A DNA stretch of 26,964 nt, taken from contig USDT01000036.1 of the NCBI GenBank assembly GCA_900553465.1, positions 1 through 26,964 on the forward strand, read 5' to 3'. Origin of the DNA: an uncultured Prevotella sp. (lineage in GTDB: Bacteria; Bacteroidota; Bacteroidia; Bacteroidales; Bacteroidaceae). Of the stretch, positions 1 through 7,852 are shown one piece after another. Under the pieces are notes generated by a model. The model ran no database searches. It was not told the DNA's origin and saw only the letters and a list, made by a program, of their open reading frames with translations. The translations under genes and the position numbers were made by a program. Position 1 is the first letter of the stretch; each line of letters begins with the position of its first letter.

Positions 1-13
1 CATTTTATTTACC

Positions 14-41
14 GCCAAAGCCGCTTAGGCTTGGCTAATTT
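14..41 (+). terminator. Probable intrinsic terminator of an upstream + strand gene
   Basis: An 8-bp stem (GCCAAAGCC pairing with GGCTTGGC, one bulged A) with a 5-base loop spans 14-35 and is followed by TAATTTTTAA. The gene it would serve lies left of the window and is not visible. The next 90 bases (about 38-128) are very A+T rich and hold no gene. Confidence 0.55.
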
Positions 42-104
42 TTAACGAACTATTGATAATTATATAAATATGTAATTATTGAATTGTATAATTATATAAT
101 TTAG

Positions 105-136
105 GTGTGAGTCTAATAAAACATTTTGTATCTTTG
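105..136 (+). promoter_or_regulatory. Promoter of the glycosyltransferase pair
   Basis: TATCTTTG at 129-136 matches the Bacteroidetes -7 element TAnnTTTG exactly. The -33 region, around 101-110, is poor, with only GTGTGAG-like sequence instead of TTTG. Transcription would start near 141 and leave a leader of about 88 bases ahead of the ATG at 230. The -7 box lies in a short inverted repeat, TATCTT-N5-AAGATA, that also occurs upstream of the GH32 gene. Confidence 0.65.
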
Positions 137-200
137 CATAAGATAAGCTGCACTCGGGAAACAGAAAACAAGTTCTCTTTCCGCTCGTATGTGTTATCTT
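129..200 (+). repeat. Promoter/leader stem-loop cassette, copy 1
   Basis: This stretch aligns without gaps to 15498-15569 with 53 of 72 bases identical. Shared blocks are TATCTTTG, AAGATA, CTGC, CTCGGGAAA and GTTCTCTTTCC. The centre can fold: GGAAA pairs with TTTCC around a smaller AAC/GTT stem. AAGATAA at 140-146 is also the exact inverse of TTATCTT at 194-200. The element carries the -7 box and most of the leader of the downstream GT4 gene. Confidence 0.7.
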
Positions 201-229
201 TTGTGTAAGAATAAAGACGGGCAAGCAAC

Positions 230-1507
230 ATGAATGTATTAATAGTGAATACAAGCGAGCGTACCGGCGGGGCTGCGGTAGCGGCCGGAAGACTGCTGGA
301 CGCGCTCAACAACAGCGGCGAGAAGGCCATGATGCTCGTGCGCGATAAGGAGACCGACAGCATCACTGTGGCCGGAGTGCCGGGCCGTATGTTCTCGCGC
401 TGGCATTTCCTGTGGGAGAGATGGTGCATATTCTTCCATCTCCGTTTTTCCAAAAATCATCTTTTCGAGATAGACATAGCCAACTGCGGCACCGACATAA
501 CGTCGCTGCCCGAGTTCAAGTGGGCCGATGTCATACATCTCAACTGGATAAACCAGGGCATGCTCTCGCTCGGAAACATAAGAAAGATTCTGAAGAGCGG
601 CAAGCCGGTGGTGTGGACCATGCACGACATGTGGCCTGCCACGGGCATCTGTCATTACTCGGGCGGATGCATGGCCTACAAGGGACGCTGTGCCAACTGT
701 CCGCTGTTGCCCGACAGCGGGTCGCGACACGATCTGTCCAACAAGATATGGCAGCGCAAGAAGGCGCTCTATTCGAGCGGCAACATATTCTTCGTGACAT
801 GCAGCCGCTGGCTTGAAACACAGGCAAGGCAGAGCGCACTGCTCAAGGGACAGCGCATAACGAGCATACCTAACTCCATCGACCAGCGCCTGTTCTCCTG
901 CCGTCACGACAAGACGGGATGCCGACGTGAGGTGGGACTGCCTGAGGACAAGAAGGTAATATTGTTCGTGTCGCACCGCGTGACCGACCAGCGCAAGGGC
1001 ATGAACTATTTCATCGAGGCTGTGGATAAGCTTGTGGCTGAGCATCCGGAACTGAAGACCACTGCGGTGGTGGCAGTGCTCGGAGGCGAGTCGGAGGAAA
1101 TATCAGGACGCCTCGCGCTCAAGACGTGCTCCCTGGGATATGTGACCGACGAGAGGCGCATAGCCACAATATACAACGCCGCCGACATATACGTGCTGCC
1201 GTCGATAGAGGACAATCTGCCCAACACCATCATGGAGGCTATGGCCTGCGGCGTGCCGTGCGTGGGATTCCGCACGGGTGGCATTCCTGAAATGATAGAC
1301 CACCGTCAGAACGGCTACGTGGCCGACTTCAGGAAGTCTGACGATCTGGCCGCCGGAATGCACTGGCTGTTGTGCGAGGCCGACTATGAGGCGATGAGCC
1401 GTGCGGCTGTGTCTAAGGTTCATACGCGCTATTCGCAGCAGAGCGTGGCCATGAAGTATATAGAGGTTTACAACGAGATGGCTGCCATGAAGAAATATAT
1501 CATCTGA
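230..1507 (+). CDS. Glycosyltransferase family 4 (GT-B fold)
   Basis: This 425-residue protein is a retaining GT4-type glycosyltransferase, expected to move a sugar from a nucleotide-sugar donor onto a growing cell-surface glycan at the inner face of the membrane. The N-terminal Rossmann half opens with MNVLIVNTSERTGGAA. A cysteine-rich stretch typical of one GT4 subgroup follows at about residues 130-160 (HDMWPATGICHYSGGC). The C-terminal donor-binding half has PSIEDNLPNTIMEAMACG. This is the usual E-x7-E motif with Asp in place of the first Glu, a variant I associate with this subgroup. There is no signal peptide or membrane segment. The start at 230 directly follows the repeated leader element. 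The GT2 gene begins four bases after its stop, so the two are probably co-transcribed. The acceptor and donor sugars cannot be read from the sequence; capsule, exopolysaccharide or O-antigen are all possible. Confidence 0.9.
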   Translation: MNVLIVNTSERTGGAAVAAGRLLDALNNSGEKAMMLVRDKETDSITVAGVPGRMFSRWHFLWERWCIFFHLRFSKNHLFEIDIANCGTDITSLPEFKWADVIHLNWINQGMLSLGNIRKILKSGKPVVWTMHDMWPATGICHYSGGCMAYKGRCANCPLLPDSGSRHDLSNKIWQRKKALYSSGNIFFVTCSRWLETQARQSALLKGQRITSIPNSIDQRLFSCRHDKTGCRREVGLPEDKKVILFVSHRVTDQRKGMNYFIEAVDKLVAEHPELKTTAVVAVLGGESEEISGRLALKTCSLGYVTDERRIATIYNAADIYVLPSIEDNLPNTIMEAMACGVPCVGFRTGGIPEMIDHRQNGYVADFRKSDDLAAGMHWLLCEADYEAMSRAAVSKVHTRYSQQSVAMKYIEVYNEMAAMKKYII

Positions 1508-1511
1508 CGGA

Positions 1512-2300
1512 ATGGACAATAAGAACATAAAATTCACTGTCATCACCTGCACCTACAACGCCGCACAGGTGTTGCAGACCACGCTCGACAGCGTGAGACG
1601 CCAGACGTGGCGCAACGTGGAACACATCATAATGGACGGCCGTTCTGCCGACTCCACCGTGTCGGTTGCCGAGGCTTACAAGGCAGAGTCTGACGCCTGT
1701 AGCTGCGGTCATGAGGTGATTGTCGTGTCAGAACCCGACAAAGGGCTCTACGACGCCATGAACAAGTCGCTGAAACGTGCCACGGGCGACTACGTGGTAT
1801 TCCTTAATGCCGGCGACGCTTATCCTTCATCATCTACGCTTGAGGACATAGCCGCAAGTGTAAAACCCGGTGAGGATCTGCCTGCCGTGCTTTATGGCGA
1901 CACCGATCTCGTGGATATCAATGGGCAGTTTGTTGCCCACCGCCGTCTGACTCCGCCCGAACGGCTCACCTGGCGCTCGTTCCGCCACGGCATGCTTGTG
2001 TGTCATCAGGCCTTCTATGCACGCACCGACATAGCCCGCAGTGAGCCTTACGACCTGCAATACCGTTACTCGGCCGACGTGGACTGGTGCATACGTATAA
2101 TGAAAAGAGCCGCCCGTGAGCGGCTCGAACTGCGCAATGTCAATAAGGTTCTGGTTAACTATCTTGCCGAAGGCATGACTACCGCGAACCATCGCGCATC
2201 GTTGAAGGAGAGATTCCGTGTGATGTGTGTTCATTACGGAACGCTTTCTACTGTCTTTATGCATCTTTGGTTTGCTGTCAGGGCGCTGTTACGCCACTGA
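1512..2300 (+). CDS. Glycosyltransferase family 2 (GT-A fold)
   Basis: This 262-residue protein is a compact GT2 enzyme. It opens with the family signature FTVITCTYNAAQVLQTTLDS. MDGRSADST (about residues 41-49) corresponds to the DGxSxDxT nucleotide-binding motif, and SEPDKGLYDAMNKS is a WcaA/WcaE-like signature. LNAGD (about 97-101) stands where the metal-binding DxD is usually found. The C-terminal part (about 180-262) is basic and has a hydrophobic end that may touch the membrane, though no clear transmembrane helix is seen. It sits four bases after the GT4 gene and presumably acts in the same glycan pathway. Its last codons lie inside a strong hairpin (2274-2304), and the convergent anti-sigma gene ends only 15 bases further on. 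The sugar specificity is unknown. Confidence 0.9.
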   Translation: MDNKNIKFTVITCTYNAAQVLQTTLDSVRRQTWRNVEHIIMDGRSADSTVSVAEAYKAESDACSCGHEVIVVSEPDKGLYDAMNKSLKRATGDYVVFLNAGDAYPSSSTLEDIAASVKPGEDLPAVLYGDTDLVDINGQFVAHRRLTPPERLTWRSFRHGMLVCHQAFYARTDIARSEPYDLQYRYSADVDWCIRIMKRAARERLELRNVNKVLVNYLAEGMTTANHRASLKERFRVMCVHYGTLSTVFMHLWFAVRALLRH

Positions 2301-2304
2301 CAGC
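2274..2304. terminator. Probable bidirectional terminator overlapping the GT2 stop codon
   Basis: GCTGTCAG-GGCG pairs with CGCC-A-CTGACAGC, giving a 12-bp stem with one bulged A and a 6-base loop. It contains the GT2 stop codon (2298-2300) and lies just past the stop of the convergent anti-sigma gene (2316). Neither side has a good T tract, so it is called from stem strength and position only. Confidence 0.5.
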
Positions 2305-2315
2305 ATGGCCGTTTC

Positions 2316-3653
2316 TCATATTCCTCCGTCTATTGTCCATGCGCTGCCCTTGTTGTCGTTGCGTGCGGCGACGGTTAGTTTCTCCACCCTTCCGTCCGTG
2401 TATTTCAGCTCTACAGGTACGAACACTCCTGCGTAAGTGCCTTCCTTGTATGCCTTTCCCACTGTTACGGTGGCGGCTCCGCCGTACATACTGTCTATCT
2501 TTTCGATGTCGTAGCAGAACAACACTTCCTTCACGCTTTGAGCCTTTCCTCCGGTCACTGCTTCGAACACCTTCTTTACGGCTTGCTCTGCCGTACTTAC
2601 GGCAAACATGCCATGGTCGGCTGTCACGTCAATCCATATCTTGATGTTGTCCGGTCGCTTCAGCATTGACGCCATGTCCACGCTTTTGTTGTATTCTATC
2701 GAGGTGCTTTCGATCACCTTCACATACACGCCCATCACCTTCATCCATACGTTGTAGCTTTTCAGCAGCTTAGTTTTGTTGTCGAAGACGTACTCTGTCT
2801 TGCTGTCTGATTCGGCTATCGACGAGTTCAGAGGTTTCCCGTCGCGTCCTTTTCCCATGGCGGGCGAGGTCACGGTGATTATTATTCCTTCGTCGTTTGT
2901 GTCGAGTGTGTATTTGCTTTGCGCGCTGCATATATGCGTCATACCTTTTATTATGTTTATGTCTGCCGGCAGTAGCGTGAGCAAACCCTCGGCAAAGCCA
3001 TCATAGCCGGCATGGCTCTCATAGCCCTTTGTGCTGCCACGGCCCCACATATATTGTTTTTTTCCGTCGCAGACTATGGTGCGGCCGTTCTGTTTCTCTA
3101 TCCTCCAGAACATGGTGTTGTTCTTGTTGACAAATGTCAGGACTGTTTCCACGAATCCGCTCACAGGTGTCACGTATGCAAAGTTCTCGTTAGGAGAGGT
3201 GCGCACGTTCAGTTTCAGGTGTATGGACGACGGCTCCGGTGGTACGGCGTTGTTGAAATATTCGGATGCCTGTGCCCTTGTTATTGTTTCAGATGCCGCG
3301 TTTGCCGTGCTGCTGTGAAGCAGTATGCCGGCTGTTGTCACTGCTCCGGCCAGAAGAACGAGCACTGATGCCGCAATGGCCGCGTAGCGTTTGAACATAG
3401 GTATGGTCTTTCTGCGCTGTCCGTCGGTCTTTCTTGCTCCCGCCGCTATTATTCTCAGGTTCTCTTTCAGAGCGTCCGACGCCTTCACGTCGCATGCCGG
3501 ATGTATCATGCTTATGGCTTTCTCGGTCTGCTCCAGATATTCTCTGCATTCTTCACAAGCCTTTGCGTGTGCTTCCATCTCACGTGTCAGGTTCTGGTCT
3601 GTGCCTCCTTCTATGAAGTCGTACACATTTTTTCTAAAACTGTTGCAATCCAT
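2316..3653 (-). CDS. Zinc-finger anti-sigma factor with fused LolA/RseB-like periplasmic domain
   Basis: This 445-residue protein is probably the membrane-bound inhibitor of the ECF sigma factor encoded just upstream. Residues 1-50 form a zf-HC2/ZAS-type anti-sigma domain with Cys3 and H-x3-C-x2-C at His29, Cys33 and Cys36. A basic stretch and a single transmembrane helix follow (about 90-112), putting the rest in the periplasm. Residues about 120-335 look like a LolA/RseB-type beta-rich lipid-sensing domain (FVETVLTFVNKNNTMFWRI, then YVFDNKTKLLKSYNVW). Residues about 350-445 resemble a small NTF2-like or DUF4878-type domain (VPVELKYTDGRVEKLTV ending in WTIDGG). The domain calls after the helix rest on pattern only. 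The ATG lies one base after the sigma stop, which suggests translational coupling. Ordinary ZAS anti-sigmas are about 80-250 residues, so this one is long. In RseA/RseB systems the two functions sit on separate proteins. Confidence 0.75.
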   Translation of the reverse strand: MDCNSFRKNVYDFIEGGTDQNLTREMEAHAKACEECREYLEQTEKAISMIHPACDVKASDALKENLRIIAAGARKTDGQRRKTIPMFKRYAAIAASVLVLLAGAVTTAGILLHSSTANAASETITRAQASEYFNNAVPPEPSSIHLKLNVRTSPNENFAYVTPVSGFVETVLTFVNKNNTMFWRIEKQNGRTIVCDGKKQYMWGRGSTKGYESHAGYDGFAEGLLTLLPADINIIKGMTHICSAQSKYTLDTNDEGIIITVTSPAMGKGRDGKPLNSSIAESDSKTEYVFDNKTKLLKSYNVWMKVMGVYVKVIESTSIEYNKSVDMASMLKRPDNIKIWIDVTADHGMFAVSTAEQAVKKVFEAVTGGKAQSVKEVLFCYDIEKIDSMYGGAATVTVGKAYKEGTYAGVFVPVELKYTDGRVEKLTVAARNDNKGSAWTIDGGI

Positions 3654-3654
3654 A

Positions 3655-4182
3655 TCAGTTGTTTTTTCGGTTGTTCATTCTTTCCTTTATCTTCTCAATG
3701 CCGTATTTGAATCTCGATTTCACTGTTGTGACAGGCGTTTCGGTGATATCTGCTATCTCGGTGAATTTCAGTCCGTCTATGACGTGCATGCGTATCGTTT
3801 CGGCCTGTTCGTCCGGTATTTCGCCCAGAACTCTTTCGATGCGTGCATATTCCTCCATGGCCGAACGCTCGTTGTCGTTATCTTCCGCGGCCTTTTCAGC
3901 CATGCGGAAGGTCAGTGGTTCGGTGTCGGTACGGTGCTTGCGTATTACGTCACGGCATCTGTTTGACAGCGCCCTGAAGACGTAGCTTTTCAGCTTTTCC
4001 GGCTCGGTGGGCCTGTTGTTCTGCCTGCACACACTCAGCAGAGTGTCCTGTACAATGTCCTCGGCCGTGCTTCTGTCGCCTGTACGGAAGAACGCGAACC
4101 TGAACATATTGTCTGTATGTTCCCTTACAAGCCGCTCCAGCTCGTCTCCGGATGTTCTTTTTCGTAGTATTCCCAGCATCAT
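3655..4182 (-). CDS. ECF-type RNA polymerase sigma factor
   Basis: This 175-residue protein is a group 4 sigma-70 factor made of regions 2 and 4 only. Region 2 (about 20-85) contains MFRFAFFRTGDRSTAEDIVQDT and SYVFRALSNRCRDVIRKH. Region 4 (about 115-170) has IPDEQAETIRMHVIDGLKFTEIAD, then a helix-turn-helix at ITETPVTTVKSRFKYGIEKI. The length is normal for the class. Translation may begin at either of two adjacent Met codons (4182 or 4179), and no Shine-Dalgarno sequence helps decide. The anti-sigma gene follows after one base, the usual pairing for these factors. Paired direct repeats at 4251-4279 lie 69-97 bases upstream of the start and may be a regulatory site. The regulon cannot be read from this window. 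There is no adjacent SusC/FecR pair, so it is unlike the iron- or glycan-responsive ECF systems common in Bacteroides. Confidence 0.9.
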   Translation of the reverse strand: MMLGILRKRTSGDELERLVREHTDNMFRFAFFRTGDRSTAEDIVQDTLLSVCRQNNRPTEPEKLKSYVFRALSNRCRDVIRKHRTDTEPLTFRMAEKAAEDNDNERSAMEEYARIERVLGEIPDEQAETIRMHVIDGLKFTEIADITETPVTTVKSRFKYGIEKIKERMNNRKNN

Positions 4183-4250
4183 GTTGTCGTTTTAGGATGT
4201 TCGTATCGTTGTGCGGTCTTACGCTTGCTGTCGTTGCCGCTTCTGTATAT

Positions 4251-4279
4251 AAAGACGTGATATGGATGAAAACGACGTG
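4251..4279 (-). promoter_or_regulatory. Direct-repeat site upstream of the ECF sigma gene
   Basis: AAAGACGTG (4251-4259) and AACGACGTG (4271-4279) are direct repeats set exactly 20 bases apart, about two DNA turns. They fall in the gap upstream of the sigma gene, which has no recognisable primary-sigma promoter. They could be an operator or part of an autoregulated promoter. No function is shown by the sequence itself. Confidence 0.3.
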
Positions 4280-4341
4280 TTTTTCATGAGATTTATTTGT
4301 GGTTTGTTGATTTTTTCGTGTTTCGTCGGGCTTTATAATGA

Positions 4342-4385
4342 AATTCCCGCAGACGGTTGTTATGGTGTTGCCGTTTGCGGGAATT
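4342..4385 (-). terminator. Probable terminator after the cysteine desulfidase gene
   Basis: A 15-bp stem, AATTCCCGCAGACGG against CCGTTTGCGGGAATT with one G.T pair, encloses a 14-base loop. It lies 53 bases past the stop of the desulfidase gene on the minus strand, where the metG-dsbD-desulfidase unit should end. The T tract is poor on both strands. Confidence 0.55.
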
Positions 4386-4437
4386 GTCTTATGATAGAGT
4401 TACTGCCTTGCCGTTTTGCCGTGTATTGGCCGGCGTT

Positions 4438-5730
4438 TCAGCAGTTGTGCTTGTGTGTCATGATGTCAAGCACCATCTCATCGGTCTGGTTCATTGTCTC
4501 CGAACCGATGCGCGTGAGGTTGTGTATGGACTGATCCACGTCGTTGTCTATTATTCCTTCGACAGCCGTAACGCATTTGCCTTCTATCGCCAGAAGCGAT
4601 GAGAGCAGGGCGGTGGATACGCCTGACGCTATCTTCAGTGAGCAACTGGGCTTCGCACCGTCGCATATCATACCTGTGATGTTGGCAATCATGTTCTTCA
4701 CCGAGTTACAGATGCGGCTGTAGTCACCGCCCATGAGGTAGGTGATACCGCAGCTCGAACCGATGCTTGCCACCACACAGCCGCATACTGCCGACAGTTT
4801 GCCGAGGCTCTGCTTGATATATATCGCTGTGAGATGGCTCAGAGTGAGCGCGCGGATGAGCTCTTCCTCGGTGTTCTCGTTCTCAATGGCATACACTGCC
4901 ACAGGGTTTGTGGCGCATATTCCCTGGTTGCCCGAGCCTGAATTGCTCATTACCGGTATCATGGCTCCGCCCATTCTGGCGTCGCATGCCGATGCTGTCT
5001 TCGACAGGATGTGCGAGAAGATGCTGTTACCGAATATTCCGTGGCTCAGCGGACGGTCGATGGTCTTGCCCAGACAATGTCCGTAGTTGCCTTTGATTGA
5101 CTCTTCGGCAGCCTTTATGTTGTACTGTTTTGTCTTCAGTATGAATGCTATCTCGTCCACCGGAGTTGTGGTGGCGAAGTCGTATACAGTGCGCATGCAG
5201 AGTACCGGATCGCCCTGTTCGCCCTGCTCGCCGCTTGCTTTCTTCACATCGAGAAGCGTTTCTCCGTCCTTGGCAATGTACACAAAGTTGGTGTGCGAAC
5301 CCGAAATCACGGCTTCAGCCTTGTGTCCTGCGGCTTCACAGATGACGTCGATGTAGAGTTTTTCAGTGATGTCCGACTTCAGTTTTATGTCGATGCGTTT
5401 CTCGTCAACATAGGTCTTGCCTTCCTCGAGAGTTTCCGGCGTGACGTCCTTTATCACTTCCAGCTCATACTCCGACTTGCCGACGATGGCTCCCAGTGCG
5501 ATTGCGATGGGCAGACCTATCATTCCTGTGCCCGGTATTCCCACACCCATGGCGTTCTTCAGGATGTTCGCGCTCAGCAGTACCGTTATCTTTTCCGGTC
5601 TGCATCCCAGTGTCTCTGTGGCCCGTGCTGTGCAGAGAGCCACGGCAATGGGCTCCGTACAGCCCACTGCCGGCACCACTTCGCGCTGTATCAGTGCGAT
5701 AATGCTCTGTCTGATATTCTTGTCTAACAT
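4438..5730 (-). CDS. cyuA: L-cysteine desulfidase family protein (UPF0597 / serine dehydratase-alpha type)
   Basis: This 430-residue cytoplasmic protein belongs to the iron-sulfur L-cysteine desulfidase family (CyuA/YhaM, UPF0597), which breaks L-cysteine into pyruvate, ammonia and sulfide. Family hallmarks are visible: VVPAVGCTEPIAVAL (Cys24 in the CTEP motif), SGSGNQGICATNP at about 264-276 (Cys272), and GMICDGAKPSCSLK at about 353-366 (Cys356, Cys363). These cysteines are candidates for holding the Fe-S cluster. The length is normal for the family. The gene starts 24 bases after dsbD, in the same direction, and is probably the last gene of a metG-dsbD operon ending at the hairpin 4342-4385. 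The enzyme could use L-serine instead, since the fold is shared with serine dehydratase. No cysteine or serine transporter lies beside it. The family call is firm; the substrate is less so. Confidence 0.85.
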   Translation of the reverse strand: MLDKNIRQSIIALIQREVVPAVGCTEPIAVALCTARATETLGCRPEKITVLLSANILKNAMGVGIPGTGMIGLPIAIALGAIVGKSEYELEVIKDVTPETLEEGKTYVDEKRIDIKLKSDITEKLYIDVICEAAGHKAEAVISGSHTNFVYIAKDGETLLDVKKASGEQGEQGDPVLCMRTVYDFATTTPVDEIAFILKTKQYNIKAAEESIKGNYGHCLGKTIDRPLSHGIFGNSIFSHILSKTASACDARMGGAMIPVMSNSGSGNQGICATNPVAVYAIENENTEEELIRALTLSHLTAIYIKQSLGKLSAVCGCVVASIGSSCGITYLMGGDYSRICNSVKNMIANITGMICDGAKPSCSLKIASGVSTALLSSLLAIEGKCVTAVEGIIDNDVDQSIHNLTRIGSETMNQTDEMVLDIMTHKHNC

Positions 5731-5754
5731 GCTTGTTTGCTTTTATTCAGCTTG

Positions 5755-7794
5755 TTATTTGTTGTATCTTTCCAGTCCGGTCTGCAGGAACTTCAGGTAT
5801 TCGCTGATGTCCTTGTCGTACGAACGGCTGCCTGTGAGCGGACGTCCCTCGTTGTCGAGGAGCACGTAGAACGGCTGTGTGTTGGCTCCGAACTTCACTC
5901 TCTGCAGATAACTCCACTTATCTCCTACGGTGCGCAGCGTGCGCTGTTTTCCGTTTTCGGTGACAGTTATCGGCTGGTCGAGCGGAGTCTTGTCGTCAAC
6001 ATACAGAGAAATGAGCACGTACTTGTTGTTGAGCATGTCGGCCACATTGGCATCTGTCCATACGGCGGCCTCCATTTCGCGGCAGTTCACGCATCCGAAT
6101 CCGGTGAAATCTATCATCACCGGCTTGCCCTCCAGGCGTGCAGCTGCCATGCCGGCTTCAAAGTCCTTGAACTTAGGATGCACTTCGTTCTTGTACAGAT
6201 TGAAGTCCTGGGTGTTCATAGGCGGTGTGAATGCGCTTATGGCTTTGAGCGGAGCACCCCACAGTCCCGGCACCATATAGACAGTGAAGGCCAGAGATAT
6301 GAGCGCGAGGAAGAACTGCGGAACATTCGTACGGCGGTTCTCGTCGTCGTGAGGGAAGTTGAACATGCCCAGCAGATAGAGTCCGAGCAGTCCGAATATG
6401 GCAATCCACAGAGCGATGAATGTCTCGCGGTCGAGTATGTGCCAGCCGTAAGCGAGGTCGGCTACAGACAGGAACTTGAGCGCGAATGCCAGTTCGATGA
6501 ATCCGAGCACCACCTTGATGACGTTCATCCAGCCTCCCGATTTAGGCGCAGACTTGAGCAGTGACGGGAACATGGCGAACAGAGTGAACGGTATTGCCAG
6601 CGCAACTGCGAATCCGAGCATACCTATTGTCGGCGCGATGATGTTGCCCTGAGTCGATACGGCCACGAGCAGCAGACCGATGATAGGACCGGTGCACGAG
6701 AAAGAAACGAGCGCAAGGGTGAACGCCATGAGGAAGATGCTCAGTATGCCGCTGGTAGATTCCGACTTGCGGTCTATCTTGTTGCTCCACGACGAAGGCA
6801 GGGTTATCTCGAAAGCTCCGAAGAACGATGCTGCGAAGACGATGAGAAGCAGACAGAAGAAGATGTTGAACACGGCGTTGGTTGACAATGCGTTGAGTGC
6901 GCTCGCGCCGAAAAGCAACGTCACAGCCAGTCCGAGCACAACGTATATCACCACGATAGACACACCGTAGGTCGTAGCCTCACGTATGGCTTTGCCTCTG
7001 TCCTTGTTGCGTTTGAGGAAGAAGCTGACGGTCATAGGTATGATAGGCCATACGCACGGAGTGAACAGGGCGAGGAATCCGCCCGCCAGTCCGGCGAGGA
7101 AGATGTAGAACAGCGATGTGTTGAGCGGTTCGTCATAAGCCGAAAGCTCCTTTATCACAGGCTGCCAGAGCGCTTTTATCTCGCTCTCGGAGAGTGAGGC
7201 GTTGGCCGGAACGGCCGTTGTCGTGCTGTCGGCGGCTACTGCTGGTGCGGCTGCCATGGCGCTGTCAGTAGTATTGACGGCAGCCATTTCTGTCTGTGCG
7301 GCCTCGGTCTTCTCTTCAGCCTTGGCTTCGCCACCGGCTACGGCCGGCGCTTTGCCCTGCTTTATTATCTCCACCTGTGTCGGCGGCATGCAGGTCTCGT
7401 CGTTGCATGCGCCGTATTCCAGATAAGCGTCTATGGAGTATGTGGGCTTTGTGAATCTTATTTTCTGCACGAACTTCACGCTGTTGCTGAAGTAGCGCAC
7501 CTGCATGTTGAACATCTTGTCGAACACAGAGATCTCCTTTCCATGCGGTGTGAGCTTGCCTACAAGTTCCACGCCGTCCTTCTTGTTCACGTTGAATGTC
7601 GCCTCTATCGGCCCTCCGCTGATGTTGGTCGAATAGACGTGCCATCCCTCGTCAATCTTTCCGCTGAACACGATTTCGGCTTCAGCTGTGCCGTTGGTCT
7701 TCAGCTCGGCGGTGAATTTCACCGGCTCGGCCATCTGCGCGCGGCACACTACGGCCGTAATGAGCAGCAGTGTTATTGCTAAGAGTTTTTTCAT
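5755..7794 (-). CDS. dsbD: Thiol:disulfide interchange protein DsbD
   Basis: This 679-residue inner-membrane protein carries electrons from cytoplasmic thioredoxin to periplasmic thiol proteins. A signal peptide (residues 1-20, MKKLLAITLLLITAVVCRAQ) leads into the periplasmic alpha domain (about 21-145), with its cysteine pair at Cys130 and Cys135. An Ala/Thr/Glu-rich linker (about 150-200) is probably flexible. The membrane beta domain (about 227-510) has its redox pair at Cys247 (LFTPCVWP) and Cys367 (SFSCTGP). The C-terminal thioredoxin-like gamma domain has the active site CVNC at 568-571. All three redox pairs are present, so the protein should work. It lies 58 bases after metG and 24 bases before the cysteine desulfidase gene, all in one direction. 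A role in cytochrome c maturation or in protein thiol repair is likely, but no client gene is adjacent. Confidence 0.93.
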   Translation of the reverse strand: MKKLLAITLLLITAVVCRAQMAEPVKFTAELKTNGTAEAEIVFSGKIDEGWHVYSTNISGGPIEATFNVNKKDGVELVGKLTPHGKEISVFDKMFNMQVRYFSNSVKFVQKIRFTKPTYSIDAYLEYGACNDETCMPPTQVEIIKQGKAPAVAGGEAKAEEKTEAAQTEMAAVNTTDSAMAAAPAVAADSTTTAVPANASLSESEIKALWQPVIKELSAYDEPLNTSLFYIFLAGLAGGFLALFTPCVWPIIPMTVSFFLKRNKDRGKAIREATTYGVSIVVIYVVLGLAVTLLFGASALNALSTNAVFNIFFCLLLIVFAASFFGAFEITLPSSWSNKIDRKSESTSGILSIFLMAFTLALVSFSCTGPIIGLLLVAVSTQGNIIAPTIGMLGFAVALAIPFTLFAMFPSLLKSAPKSGGWMNVIKVVLGFIELAFALKFLSVADLAYGWHILDRETFIALWIAIFGLLGLYLLGMFNFPHDDENRRTNVPQFFLALISLAFTVYMVPGLWGAPLKAISAFTPPMNTQDFNLYKNEVHPKFKDFEAGMAAARLEGKPVMIDFTGFGCVNCREMEAAVWTDANVADMLNNKYVLISLYVDDKTPLDQPITVTENGKQRTLRTVGDKWSYLQRVKFGANTQPFYVLLDNEGRPLTGSRSYDKDISEYLKFLQTGLERYNK

Positions 7795-7852
7795 ATAGGA
7801 TATAGTCGTTGTTTTTTATTCTGTTTATGAATGTTGTCGTATGGCGGACATA

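Noticed and set aside
1..3. A possible start codon (CAT) of a minus-strand gene leaving the window
   Set aside because: Only three bases are available, and a terminator-like hairpin at 14-35 points to a + strand gene ending there instead.
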